Shown piece by piece: positions 1-8,210 of a DNA stretch of 64,000 nt. The notes beneath the pieces are model-generated. The model was given only the letters and a program-made list of their open reading frames with translations, did no database searches and was not told the origin of the DNA. The DNA is from Candidatus Poribacteria bacterium (lineage in GTDB: Bacteria; Poribacteria; WGA-4E; WGA-3G): assembly GCA_028821605.1 (NCBI GenBank), contig JAPPFM010000058.1, forward strand, positions 124,280-188,279, read 5' to 3'. Both the position numbers and the translations under genes were made by a program. Every line of letters starts with the position of its first letter. Within the stretch, counting starts at the first letter, position 1.

Positions 1-1
1 C

Positions 2-1369
2 CCGATCGCACAACTCCCTTACGAAATCACACGAGCGGCGACAAATGCCGGAAACCACCTGCGGACTGCGTCCCATCTGTTTTTCAATAGACGGATGATG
101 ACCGTCGGTTTATGCATCGCTGCCGTTCTGAATCTTCTCTATAGTTTACACCAAATCGATCCTGTTTTCCCGACAATTCCGCTCTATCACGGATTTCGAC
201 TCGGTGAAAAGCCGTGGAGTGCGATGAATAATCCCGGTTTTCGCATTAGCTTCTTTCCGTTTGCGATTGGGGTCGGTTTCCTGATCCCACTCGATTTGGG
301 GTTCTCCTGCTGGTTTTTTCACCTGTTTTGGCACTTTGAACGGATTATTGGTGAGATGTTCGGTTGGCGAGGGGCTGTCGGATTTCCGCGAGAAATGGCA
401 CAAATTCGAGGGGTCTGGATAGCCCTATTTCTCTGGACTCTGTGGATGGGGCGTTCACATGTTAAGGTGGTGCTGCAGACGATTTTCAACAACCGCGCGC
501 CCACCACGAATGACGAAGGCGAAGCGTTACGTTATAGAACAGCAGGCATCGGCGCGCTCATCGGATTTATCTTGATTCTGGCGTTTTGTCTGAAGGCGGG
601 AATGTCGCTCTGGTTTGCAGCCTTATTTTTCGCGCTCTATTTCGCGATGTCGGTGACAATCACCCGTATCCGTGCCGAACTGGGACCGCCCGCGCACGAC
701 CTCTACAATGCTGGTCCAGATTTACTCCTGACAGACGCGCTTGGCACACGTCGTATCGGCAACCGGAACCTCTCGGTGATGTCGCTCTTTTTCTGGTTGA
801 ACCATCTCTCGTATCGCGCGCATCCAATGCCACATCAATTGGAGGGATTGAAACTCGCACATCAAACCCGTTTCAATCCGACGCAACTGCTGTGGGTATT
901 GGCGATTGCCATCTTCGTGGGTGCACTCTCTGCAGCGTGGGGACACTTGCACCTCTCATACCAAGTCGGTTTAGAACAAGCGCGCTCGTGGTATGCTCGC
1001 GCAGCTTTCAACAGACTCGCGGGATGGCTCTATAACCCCAGCGAAACGAGTATCAGTGGCATGCTCTATACCGCTGGTGGATTTGGGTTCTCGGTTAGCC
1101 TCCTGCTCCTACGATGGCGATTTATCCAGTGGCCCCTGCATCCTGTTGGATACGTCGTTTCAAGTTGGTGGACCTTTACCGGACTGTGGTTTCCGCTCTT
1201 AATCAGTTGGATCATTAAAAGGATATTGCTCTCGACAGGCGGTGTTCGGTTATATCGGCGTTCAATCCCATTTTTCATCGGGTTGGTTATCGGCGATGTG
1301 ATCGTCGCATCCATAATTAGTATTTTGGGATTGATTTTCGATTTTCGCGTCGTTTACCTGAGTTGGTAA
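2..1369 (+). CDS. DUF6784/DUF6785-type polytopic membrane protein, 5' end cut off
   Basis: The reading frame stays open to the left edge, through codons upstream of the first ATG at 95, so this is the C-terminal part (about 455 residues) of a longer gene. It is strongly hydrophobic with roughly ten membrane segments separated by short loops. It has the pattern I associate with DUF6785 followed by DUF6784: a conserved IGVGFLIPLDLGFSCWFF stretch, then a loop with TRIRAELGPPAHDL. These domains are found in large uncharacterised membrane proteins of Planctomycetes and Poribacteria, sometimes loosely annotated as peptide transporters. Substrate is unknown. It is separate from the OPT-like protein at 41265. 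Next gene is 126 bp downstream behind its own promoter. Confidence 0.75.
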   Translation, partial: PIAQLPYEITRAATNAGNHLRTASHLFFNRRMMTVGLCIAAVLNLLYSLHQIDPVFPTIPLYHGFRLGEKPWSAMNNPGFRISFFPFAIGVGFLIPLDLGFSCWFFHLFWHFERIIGEMFGWRGAVGFPREMAQIRGVWIALFLWTLWMGRSHVKVVLQTIFNNRAPTTNDEGEALRYRTAGIGALIGFILILAFCLKAGMSLWFAALFFALYFAMSVTITRIRAELGPPAHDLYNAGPDLLLTDALGTRRIGNRNLSVMSLFFWLNHLSYRAHPMPHQLEGLKLAHQTRFNPTQLLWVLAIAIFVGALSAAWGHLHLSYQVGLEQARSWYARAAFNRLAGWLYNPSETSISGMLYTAGGFGFSVSLLLLRWRFIQWPLHPVGYVVSSWWTFTGLWFPLLISWIIKRILLSTGGVRLYRRSIPFFIGLVIGDVIVASIISILGLIFDFRVVYLSW

Positions 1370-1399
1370 ACCTCTTACGAAAAAGAATGGGAAAATTGC

Positions 1400-1429
1400 T
1401 TGACATCTGAGATATATTGGTGCTAAACT
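1400..1429 (+). promoter_or_regulatory. Predicted sigma70 promoter for the pyrD gene pair
   Basis: TTGACA at 1400-1405, an 18-bp spacer, then TAAACT at 1424-1429. It lies 66 bp before the small membrane protein gene and about 340 bp before pyrD, so it could drive both. Read by eye only. Confidence 0.5.
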
Positions 1430-1495
1430 TTTCACGAAGAACAGAAAGCTTAATTTTATAACACATCTCAAAACACGTCATACGGAGACCCTTTC

Positions 1496-1765
1496 ATGAA
1501 AAGGCACCATATTGTTGGTATTATCGCTGGAATATGTGGGATAGGCTTCACAGTACACAGTGCCCTTTCGGCAGACATCATCGACGCACTCATAAACTTC
1601 ATCCTATTCTCTGTTTTAGCCGTTTCGACCTTTTTTAAGGACAAATTACCTTCAAAATGGTCCCAACCGATATTACCATCTTGGGTACATATCGTTTTAA
1701 TTTGCATTTCATTGCTTGGGTTACTTTTTCTCAATAGAATAGCAAAACTACCCTCATTTAGATAA
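1496..1765 (+). CDS. Small hydrophobic membrane protein
   Basis: 89 residues, family not recognised. The chain has three hydrophobic stretches (about residues 6-28, 30-47 and 63-82) with a short basic loop KDKLPSK between the second and third, so a small three-span membrane protein is likely. A GGAG ribosome site lies about 9 bp before the ATG. The stop codon is one base before the pyrD start, which suggests co-transcription and translational coupling. The sequence gives no hint of a role in pyrimidine synthesis. Confidence 0.6.
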   Translation: MKRHHIVGIIAGICGIGFTVHSALSADIIDALINFILFSVLAVSTFFKDKLPSKWSQPILPSWVHIVLICISLLGLLFLNRIAKLPSFR

Positions 1766-1766
1766 A

Positions 1767-2708
1767 ATGGACACAACAGACTTACCGCTCAGTATAAATA
1801 TCGGCGGGATACAGATGCGAAATCCCGTCATGACGGCATCCGGCACCTTCGGCTACGGCAGTGAATACGTGGATTTCGTGGATCTGAACCGACTCGGTGC
1901 GGTCGTCGTTAAAGGTATCACAAGCGTGCCGTGGCCAGGCAATCCGATGCAACGCATCATGGAAACCCCCTCCGGTATGCTCAATGCGATTGGACTACAA
2001 AACGTCGGCGTAGACGGTTTCATTTCAGAGAAGCTGCCCTACCTTCGTAATTTTGATGTACCCGTAATTGTCAATGTCTGTGGCAAAACGGTCAAAGAAT
2101 ACCTGACAGTGATTGAGAAACTAAACACAGCAGACGGTGTCGCTGGCGTGGAACTCAACATCTCCTGTCCGAACTTAGATTGCGGCGGTATGAGTTTCGG
2201 TGTCGATGCAACGTTGGCACATCAACTCGTCACAGAGGTCCGAGCAAAAACACACCTCCCACTCTTGGTGAAACTCTCCCCAAACGTTACAGATATTAGC
2301 ATTATTGCGCGTGCTGTTGAGGATGCGGGCGCGAACGCGCTTTCCGCCATCAACACGCTTCTCGGTATGGCGATTAACGCTGAAACACGGAAACCGGAAC
2401 TCGCGAACGTGACAGGTGGACTCTCCGGCCCTGCGATAAAGCCGGTGGCATTACGATTGGTTTGGGAGGTTTACAAGAGTGTCTCAATCCCGATTATCGG
2501 CATGGGGGGCATTATGACTGCAACAGATGCCATTGAATTTTTTATCGCTGGTGCATCCGCCGTGGCAATCGGGACAGCGAACTTCGTCAATCCACACGCA
2601 TCAATAGAAGTGGTAAAAGGCATCCACGCCTATCTCAAACAAGCAAATATGAGGTCAATGAAAGAATTGGTTGGTAGTTTGCAGGTTGATTCGTCAACAA
2701 TTGTCTAA
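1767..2708 (+). CDS. pyrD: Dihydroorotate dehydrogenase, class 1B type catalytic subunit
   Basis: Oxidises dihydroorotate to orotate in de novo pyrimidine synthesis using FMN, in the cytoplasm. The 313-residue length and layout fit the family: MRNPVMTASGTFGYG near residue 17-31, VVVKGITSVPWPGNP at 47-60, and NISCPN with the presumed catalytic Cys134, which marks class 1 enzymes of the B type. KLSPN and the C-terminal phosphate-binding GMGGIMTATDA also fit. Class 1B enzymes normally pair with the PyrK electron-transfer subunit; no pyrK is visible in this window, so it must be elsewhere or replaced. The ATG follows the preceding stop codon by one base. pyrB lies 219 bp downstream on the same strand. 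Confidence 0.93.
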   Translation: MDTTDLPLSINIGGIQMRNPVMTASGTFGYGSEYVDFVDLNRLGAVVVKGITSVPWPGNPMQRIMETPSGMLNAIGLQNVGVDGFISEKLPYLRNFDVPVIVNVCGKTVKEYLTVIEKLNTADGVAGVELNISCPNLDCGGMSFGVDATLAHQLVTEVRAKTHLPLLVKLSPNVTDISIIARAVEDAGANALSAINTLLGMAINAETRKPELANVTGGLSGPAIKPVALRLVWEVYKSVSIPIIGMGGIMTATDAIEFFIAGASAVAIGTANFVNPHASIEVVKGIHAYLKQANMRSMKELVGSLQVDSSTIV

Positions 2709-2814
2709 ACTAGGATTTACAAGATAAGGAAGGTTTGTAGCAGGTGCCTTGGGTGTTTTCGCTCTCCTATACCGGTTGGAAATTCTGATACAGATCTTCT
2801 GCGATCAAAAACCA

Positions 2815-2922
2815 AGCCTGTAATGAAATGGAAGGGTTTTTGCTTGGGGATTTCTTCAGATATACGAATAGGCACATCAAACGCCAAACTCACCTGACCG
2901 AACCGCAAGGAAAATTAAAAAA
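2815..2922. repeat. Interspersed repeat, copy 1 (upstream of pyrB)
   Basis: A stretch starting AGCCTG, continuing through AGGCACATCAAA and ending CCGAACCGCAAGGAAAATTA recurs with few differences at 24978-25064. In both places it stops within a few bases of the start codon of the next gene, so it may contribute the leader or ribosome-binding region. The middle of this copy is longer and contains TTTTTGCTTGGGG, a motif that also recurs around 20500 and 20635. Confidence 0.7.
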
Positions 2923-2927
2923 GAAAA

Positions 2928-4007
2928 ATGAGGCATCTGATAACACTCGACGATTTATCGAATTTTGAGATTGAACAGATTTTTAGACTCACAGGAGGCA
3001 TGCAGTCGCAACTGGAGACATGGGCAGGCATCAGCAGGAGCAAACTGCTCGCAACGCTCTTCTATGAACCGAGTACACGTACCCGGCTTTCGTTTGAAAG
3101 TGCAATGGAACGACTCAACGGTGGTACGCTTGGTTTCGCTGACCCAAGCGCGACTTCTACCAGCAAAGGCGAAACGCTCGCCGACACTGCGCGGATGGTG
3201 ACGAATTATGCCGACATCATTGTCGTGCGGCACAACTGGGCGGGCGCAGCACGTGTTATGGCACAATACGCACATATCCCCGTCATCAATGGCGGTGATG
3301 GAAGCCACACACATCCAACACAAGCACTCGCGGATCTGTATACCATTATACGGCGAAAATCGAAAGTAGAAGGGTTAACCGTCGGTATCTGCGGCGATCT
3401 CCAGTTTGGACGTGCGGCACACTCCTTCGCTTTGGCGGTTGCGAGATTCGGTGGGCAACTGGTTCACATCGCGCCGAAGCCGCTACAGATGCCGCCGTGG
3501 GTACTCGCGCAGCTGGAACAGTGCCACGGACAGATACCGCTTGAAGTAGAGAGTATCACAGACGTGATTGAAAGGCTGGATGTTATCTATGTGAATCGGC
3601 TTCAGGAGGAACGACTGCCATCGAACATGGATCCAGTCGCCGTGCGCGGTAGTTATCTGCTAAATGCAAAAGTCATGAAAAACGCGAAGCCGGACGCGAT
3701 GATTATGCATCCACTCCCGCGCGTCAATGAACTTGCCTATGAGTTAGACGACGACCCACGTGCTGCTTACTTCGAGCAATCCGCCAATGCAGTGCCGGTT
3801 CGGATGGCACTCATCGCCAGTCTCATGGGGTTGGAACAACTCATCTTGACCCAACCCCCGAAACGAGACATTGGTCCCTCCACACGGACGTGTGAAAACG
3901 CAAATTGCGTTACGAACTATGAGACCTACTTAACACCGGAGCGTGAAACGTTCAATGGTGATGTTAAATTAGACGCTTGTGCGTATTGTGGAAATCTACT
4001 TTCATAA
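2928..4007 (+). CDS. pyrB: Aspartate carbamoyltransferase with fused PyrI-type zinc domain
   Basis: Transfers the carbamoyl group of carbamoyl phosphate to aspartate, the committed step of pyrimidine synthesis. Residues 1-310 are a normal PyrB chain: carbamoyl-phosphate motif FYEPSTRTRLSFESA, then GDGSHTHPTQAL, GDLQFGRAAHS and the aspartate-loop region MHPLPRVNEL. The last 38 residues are extra and hold C322-x4-C327-x23-C351-x2-C354. This spacing matches the zinc site of the separate regulatory chain PyrI of E. coli, but the PyrI nucleotide-binding allosteric domain is missing. PyrB-PyrI fusions are known in Thermotoga; a fusion carrying only the zinc part is less usual. The zinc domain may help hold the subunits together without CTP control; this is inference. 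Confidence 0.93.
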   Translation: MRHLITLDDLSNFEIEQIFRLTGGMQSQLETWAGISRSKLLATLFYEPSTRTRLSFESAMERLNGGTLGFADPSATSTSKGETLADTARMVTNYADIIVVRHNWAGAARVMAQYAHIPVINGGDGSHTHPTQALADLYTIIRRKSKVEGLTVGICGDLQFGRAAHSFALAVARFGGQLVHIAPKPLQMPPWVLAQLEQCHGQIPLEVESITDVIERLDVIYVNRLQEERLPSNMDPVAVRGSYLLNAKVMKNAKPDAMIMHPLPRVNELAYELDDDPRAAYFEQSANAVPVRMALIASLMGLEQLILTQPPKRDIGPSTRTCENANCVTNYETYLTPERETFNGDVKLDACAYCGNLLS

Positions 4008-4036
4008 GGCAATCATATTCGAGTTACATTTTCTGT

Positions 4037-4843
4037 TTAGTTATTACCCCACCACTCTTCAGATCGAGGGATCGGCTTGCTATCAAATGTCAAAACTAGA
4101 TCTTCGCGATGCTCGTCGTCATCGAGTGTAAACTGTTCCGACGTTGCAATAAGTTCCTGAAACCTCGCTGTAACTTTGTAAGATCCAGGGGCAGATACAT
4201 ATCGCATAAAAAAACCATTAGCATCTGTACGAGTTGGGGTGCTATACCCTGCACTAAGCCCCTTGCGCTTGTATTCCGTTCTAAGAAGAATTGGCCAGTT
4301 AGCAAGTGGCGTTCCATCTTTAAAAATGATTTTCCCTTGAAGCCGCATCCGAGCTTTTACAGTGATTTCAATACCCTCTATCTGCTCGCCCGGAGTGACT
4401 GAAAAAGATGCACGCTGGTCGGATAAAAGCGGACTCTGTAATTCATCCGGATAGTAAACAATCCTGCCGATTTTGACAGAGATAAGTTGATATTTTATAT
4501 CGCCGTAACTCTCTTGATCATGGCTGGGAACTAATACAAATTGAATTTGCCCGGGACGGACTTCAGTGATAGAGAAAAGTCCTGTTTCATCAGTCTCCGT
4601 TTCCAAAATCACACCAGATAGTACCTGAAAATCCTCATTTATAGTTTCAATATACTCAGCGAATAGCGCGAGTTTCGGAATCGGGTCCCCATTCGTATCA
4701 ATAACACGACCAGCAAGGGTTGTCTTGTCATCATCCATTACATCCCGTGAGGGGTTATCCATTTCACCACAACCCAGCAGCGTACAAATTGCAATTACGA
4801 GAAAAATCACCACTATTTCATGTAAGAAGTTTTGACGACTCAT
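4037..4843 (-). CDS. Exported lipoprotein, carboxypeptidase-regulatory-like (array member 12, lectin domain absent)
   Basis: 268 residues from the ATG at 4843, chosen because an AAGGAG site precedes it and because paralogues begin with the same MxRQNFLHE; the longer frame to 4876 lacks this support. The N-terminus is a lipoprotein signal with lipobox LLGC (about residues 21-24). It is followed by two beta-sandwich domains of the carboxypeptidase regulatory type: first with GRVIDTNGDPIPKL and TDETGLFSITEVRPG, second with IIFKDGTPLANWPILL. The lectin domain of the upstream paralogues is missing and the chain stops after the second domain. It is the last gene of the minus-strand array and ends 30 bp from the convergent pyrB. 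Probably a surface-anchored binding or structural protein; function unknown. Confidence 0.8.
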   Translation of the reverse strand: MSRQNFLHEIVVIFLVIAICTLLGCGEMDNPSRDVMDDDKTTLAGRVIDTNGDPIPKLALFAEYIETINEDFQVLSGVILETETDETGLFSITEVRPGQIQFVLVPSHDQESYGDIKYQLISVKIGRIVYYPDELQSPLLSDQRASFSVTPGEQIEGIEITVKARMRLQGKIIFKDGTPLANWPILLRTEYKRKGLSAGYSTPTRTDANGFFMRYVSAPGSYKVTARFQELIATSEQFTLDDDEHREDLVLTFDSKPIPRSEEWWGNN

Positions 4844-4932
4844 AGTTAACGCTTCTCCTTTATATAGACAACCCAAGACACACCTGTCTCACCTCTGGGG
4901 CTTCCGGTTTATAGTCTTGAAAGTGTCATATT

Positions 4933-5703
4933 TCATTTGGGAGCACTTGGCAACTTCAAAATCAAATCTTCACGGCGTTCTCCAGCATTGAGTATAAATT
5001 CTTCTGATACCGCAGAAACCTCGTCATATTCTACGGACACCGTATAAAATCCTATCCTATTCACATATCGCTCAAGGTAACCCTGGGAATCAGTACGCGC
5101 CGGTCCCCAGGACCTCCCACTATTATGTCCATTTAAATTCCGTGTTTTTATGCTGATGCTAACTTCCTTATTTGCTAAAGGCGTGCCGTCGGTGAAAACG
5201 ACGGTTGTGCCAATCCGCATCCGCCGCTGCACGACGATTTCAACGTCTTGGACATGCACACCGGGCGTAATGGAAAAGGTAGTTCGATCAAAAGATGATA
5301 GCGTATGGAGATCGAAATCTGGTTTGAGGGAAATCTCGCCGATTTTGATAGACAGAATCCCATAAAATGGTTCAGTATCATCAACTTCAACGTAAGGAAC
5401 CACAGCCAATCGCCATGAACCCGGATGAATGTCAGTTATCGAGAAACGACCTGATGCATCGGTCTCTATTTCTAAATTGACATCAGATGTCTGTAATTCA
5501 ACCTCGTTTGGCTGAATAGCTAAGGTGAGCTCAGCAACTGGATCTCCATTTTCATCAACAACGCGTCCGGAAAAAACTGCCGTCCCGTCTTCTGAGGGTT
5601 TGAATGGAGATGCATACTCAGTTTCACCACAACCCAGCAGCGTACAGATTGTAATTACAACGGCAATCAACACTATTTCATGTAAGAAATTTTGACGATT
5701 CAT
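4933..5703 (-). CDS. Exported lipoprotein, carboxypeptidase-regulatory-like (array member 11)
   Basis: 256 residues. Signal sequence MNRQNFLHEIVLIAVVITIC with lipobox LLGC, then SGRVVDENGDPVAEL (first beta-sandwich), TDASGRFSITDIHPG, the linker motif ISIKIGEISL, and second domain with RMRIGTTVVFTDGTPLANKE. It ends at the leucine-lysine strand that in longer paralogues precedes the lectin domain. AGGAGG lies 8 bp before the ATG. Very close in the signal region to the gene at 4037 and clearly produced by tandem duplication. It should sit in a membrane facing outward. No enzyme motif is present. Confidence 0.8.
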   Translation of the reverse strand: MNRQNFLHEIVLIAVVITICTLLGCGETEYASPFKPSEDGTAVFSGRVVDENGDPVAELTLAIQPNEVELQTSDVNLEIETDASGRFSITDIHPGSWRLAVVPYVEVDDTEPFYGILSIKIGEISLKPDFDLHTLSSFDRTTFSITPGVHVQDVEIVVQRRMRIGTTVVFTDGTPLANKEVSISIKTRNLNGHNSGRSWGPARTDSQGYLERYVNRIGFYTVSVEYDEVSAVSEEFILNAGERREDLILKLPSAPK

Positions 5704-5826
5704 AGGTATCCTCCTCTTTATATCGGTAGAATTTTTCTCTGCATGTCGTCCAAGTTAAGGCATGAATCAATTTACAGGTGCCCGGACTTAAAAAGGTCAC
5801 ACTTCACTTGGGCGCACTTGTTAACT

Positions 5827-6576
5827 TCAACTTAACTTCAAAATCAGATCTTCGCGACGTTCCCCAACTTCGAGTACAAATATCTCCGATGTTGCGCAAA
5901 ACCATTTATATTCAACTGACACCCTATAGCCGATTGCCTCGCTCCTATCTACATACTGCACAAAGTATCCCTGAGCATCGGTCTGTACAGACCCCTGGAT
6001 ACCTCCAACAACACTACTTCTTTGCGAATCGAACGCTCTTATGTTGAGGCTAACTTTTTTGTTTGCCAAGGGTGTACCATCCTCTAAAACGACTTTCGCG
6101 CGAATCCGCATCCGGAGTCGCACCGTGACCTCTACGTTTTCGATTCGCGCACCCGACCCGATAAAAAAGGTGTTCTGAGTGCAAGGATCAGGGGATAGGT
6201 CTTTCGGAGAGTAAGCAGAAACCGCGATTTTAAAGGAAAGAAGTTGATATTCCGGTTCAAGAGGGAGACCATCCTGATACTCAGGCACTAACATGAAATC
6301 AGCTTTTCCGGGATAGATATCCCTGATAGAGAAATGACCTGTATCATTGGTCTCCGCGTCGTAAACCGCTATATCGGTCTCATCATCAACGTCACAGGGT
6401 ACAATGACTAACGCAAGTCCAGCAACCGGATTTCCAGCTTCATCAACAACGCGTCCTGAAAAATTCGCCCTGTCTACTTCTATAGTTTCTATAGTTTCAC
6501 CACAACCCAGCAAAGCCCAAATTGTAACTGTAAGGGGGATTACCACTACTTTATGCAAAAGGTTTCGGCAGCTCAT
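5827..6576 (-). CDS. Exported lipoprotein, carboxypeptidase-regulatory-like (array member 10)
   Basis: 249 residues with signal MSCRNLLHKVVVIPLTVTIW and lipobox LLGC. First beta-sandwich domain begins at FSGRVVDEAGNPVAGL; the second contains RMRIRAKVVLEDGTPLANKK and TDAQGYFVQYVDRS. As in its two downstream neighbours the chain ends before any lectin domain. GAAGGA precedes the ATG by about 9 bp. A 186-bp gap separates it from the upstream paralogue at 6763. The three lipoproteins form a sub-block at the downstream end of the array, so loss of the lectin domain probably happened once before they were duplicated. Confidence 0.8.
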   Translation of the reverse strand: MSCRNLLHKVVVIPLTVTIWALLGCGETIETIEVDRANFSGRVVDEAGNPVAGLALVIVPCDVDDETDIAVYDAETNDTGHFSIRDIYPGKADFMLVPEYQDGLPLEPEYQLLSFKIAVSAYSPKDLSPDPCTQNTFFIGSGARIENVEVTVRLRMRIRAKVVLEDGTPLANKKVSLNIRAFDSQRSSVVGGIQGSVQTDAQGYFVQYVDRSEAIGYRVSVEYKWFCATSEIFVLEVGERREDLILKLS

Positions 6577-6623
6577 AAGCCATTTCCTTCTTATTCAGTT
6601 ATGGGTTGTCAGCAAGAGAACCT

Positions 6624-6654
6624 TGTGGCAGTTCTACATCTTTTGAATGCCACA
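6624..6654. repeat. 31-bp inverted repeat TGTGGC...GCCACA, copy 1
   Basis: TGTGGCAGTTC, a short variable centre, then GAATGCCACA. The same pattern with the same 31-bp length occurs at 43310-43340 next to a GTTGTCAG repeat, and GTTGTCAG is also present just before this copy (from 6605). It lies in the 186-bp gap between two array genes. Confidence 0.55.
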
Positions 6655-6762
6655 GGAAAACTGAATGTCTCTGTAGACTTTGTGGGAATGACTGACAAAT
6701 TAATTGGAAAAAATTGTCTGGGGGGAAGTGAGCATAGAACAAAAATTGTAGATTCAAAACCA

Positions 6763-8154
6763 TTATTTTTCTTTGACAGCGGAACTGTCAAACACGTCTG
6801 TTTTTTCAAGGATTGCCTGTCGAGTCGTATTCCAGAGCAGATCACCAGGACCGACGGCATGCCACTGTCCATTCACAAACGTCATAACAGCACTGTCTTT
6901 CTCTTCCGGTGAGAGAGAACTACGCGGGAATTTATACTTGGATCCCCAATTTTCATAGGTAAGTGGTTCACCGTTCTGCCATACCCATTCACCCTCTTTT
7001 TTGGCATCACTGAGTCCAATCCAATAGAGATGGTTGCCAAAGAGTCCTAAAAGCCACTGCTGTTCCGCTGCGTCGTTAATCGCGACGAGGTGTGCACCTT
7101 GGGCAGCGGCTCGGTCTTGCGCATGTTCCAGACTTCTACACCAAATTTTCATATACGCGTGTCCATTTTCAGGATTTACAGCCCATACACCTCTCTCCAA
7201 AAGGGACTTTATTTGCCGAGGTGGGACAGAACGACTGGTTTGAGTGGTGGTAGTTTTATCAGGTGGTGTTGAAGTGCCAATCGACTGGGCATCTGTCTGC
7301 TCATTAGATAGTGTCTTAACAGGCATATCTGCTCTTTCGAGGATTGCCTCTTTGATAAAAGGTGCATGTTTACCTCCCAGCGCAACAGCCCACCATTGGA
7401 TGTCAGAGAAGACGTAATCGTTCACCTCGGTGTTACCACCGGACTGTTCATTCTCTACCCAGTTAGTATACGTAACTGGTTCACCGCTGTGCCAGACCCA
7501 CTGCCCCTCATTAGCGACATCGCTGAGTCCAATCCAAAAACTATCTGGTTCAAAGACCTCTTGTATCCATACGTCTTCTGCTTCATCGTTAATGGAGACG
7601 AGATACGCATTTTCTGCAGCAGCAAGGGTCATTGCATCCATTACATCGTGGCAATAAATCCTTTTGTAAGCGTGTCCATTTATAGGATTCACTGCCCATA
7701 CCCTTGGGGGTTCAAGAAACGCTTCTAATGTGGTGTCTACTTGATCAAATCCCCATCTATCTATCGGAACGCGATTCTCATCAAGTGTCAAGAGTAGATG
7801 AACTTCCGGTTGTCCCTCCTGCAAAATAAAAGAGGGTGCTTTGGCGAGATGCCGCTGATACGCAACACCAACTACATAGAAGTTGGGTTTATTACCTACG
7901 TTAAGGGTTTCCACAAAGTATCCGTCGGCATCGGTCTGCATTGTACTTGCTGTACCTCCGGAGCCGCCTGCATCCAAGCCTTTGCGTAGCACCATAACAT
8001 ATATATCCGCGTTCACAAGCGGTGTTCCATTGGCGTGGACGACTCGCGCGCGAATTTGTGGGCGATCTGCCTGCACTTTAGTGACGACAGTAAAGGAAAA
8101 GGCCACAATCCCAGCGAGGATACCAAGCTTTAGACCGAGACGTTGAAGATTCAT
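6763..8154 (-). CDS. Exported protein with one beta-sandwich and two C-type-lectin-like domains (array member 9)
   Basis: 463 residues. Signal peptide [20 protein letters not shown], predicted cleavage near residue 29. It has only the second type of beta-sandwich domain ([16 protein letters not shown], about 34-125), then lectin domain 1 (about 152-280, [15 protein letters not shown]) and lectin domain 2 (about 330-455, [15 protein letters not shown]). Both carry the WIGL and GEPxTYxNW signatures of the C-type lectin fold but lack most of the usual disulphide cysteines. Domain 1 most resembles the single lectin domain of the gene at 9622; domain 2 is nearly the same as that of the gene at 8211. 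The protein therefore looks like a chimaera of its neighbours. AAGGAG precedes the ATG. Likely ligand: glycan or protein, not known. Confidence 0.85.
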   Translation of the reverse strand: MNLQRLGLKLGILAGIVAFSFTVVTKVQADRPQIRARVVHANGTPLVNADIYVMVLRKGLDAGGSGGTASTMQTDADGYFVETLNVGNKPNFYVVGVAYQRHLAKAPSFILQEGQPEVHLLLTLDENRVPIDRWGFDQVDTTLEAFLEPPRVWAVNPINGHAYKRIYCHDVMDAMTLAAAENAYLVSINDEAEDVWIQEVFEPDSFWIGLSDVANEGQWVWHSGEPVTYTNWVENEQSGGNTEVNDYVFSDIQWWAVALGGKHAPFIKEAILERADMPVKTLSNEQTDAQSIGTSTPPDKTTTTQTSRSVPPRQIKSLLERGVWAVNPENGHAYMKIWCRSLEHAQDRAAAQGAHLVAINDAAEQQWLLGLFGNHLYWIGLSDAKKEGEWVWQNGEPLTYENWGSKYKFPRSSLSPEEKDSAVMTFVNGQWHAVGPGDLLWNTTRQAILEKTDVFDSSAVKEK

Positions 8155-8210
8155 GTAGATTCTCCTTTTTTGAATGTTGAGATGTCAAATAAACCGGAGT
8201 CCGAGAAATA

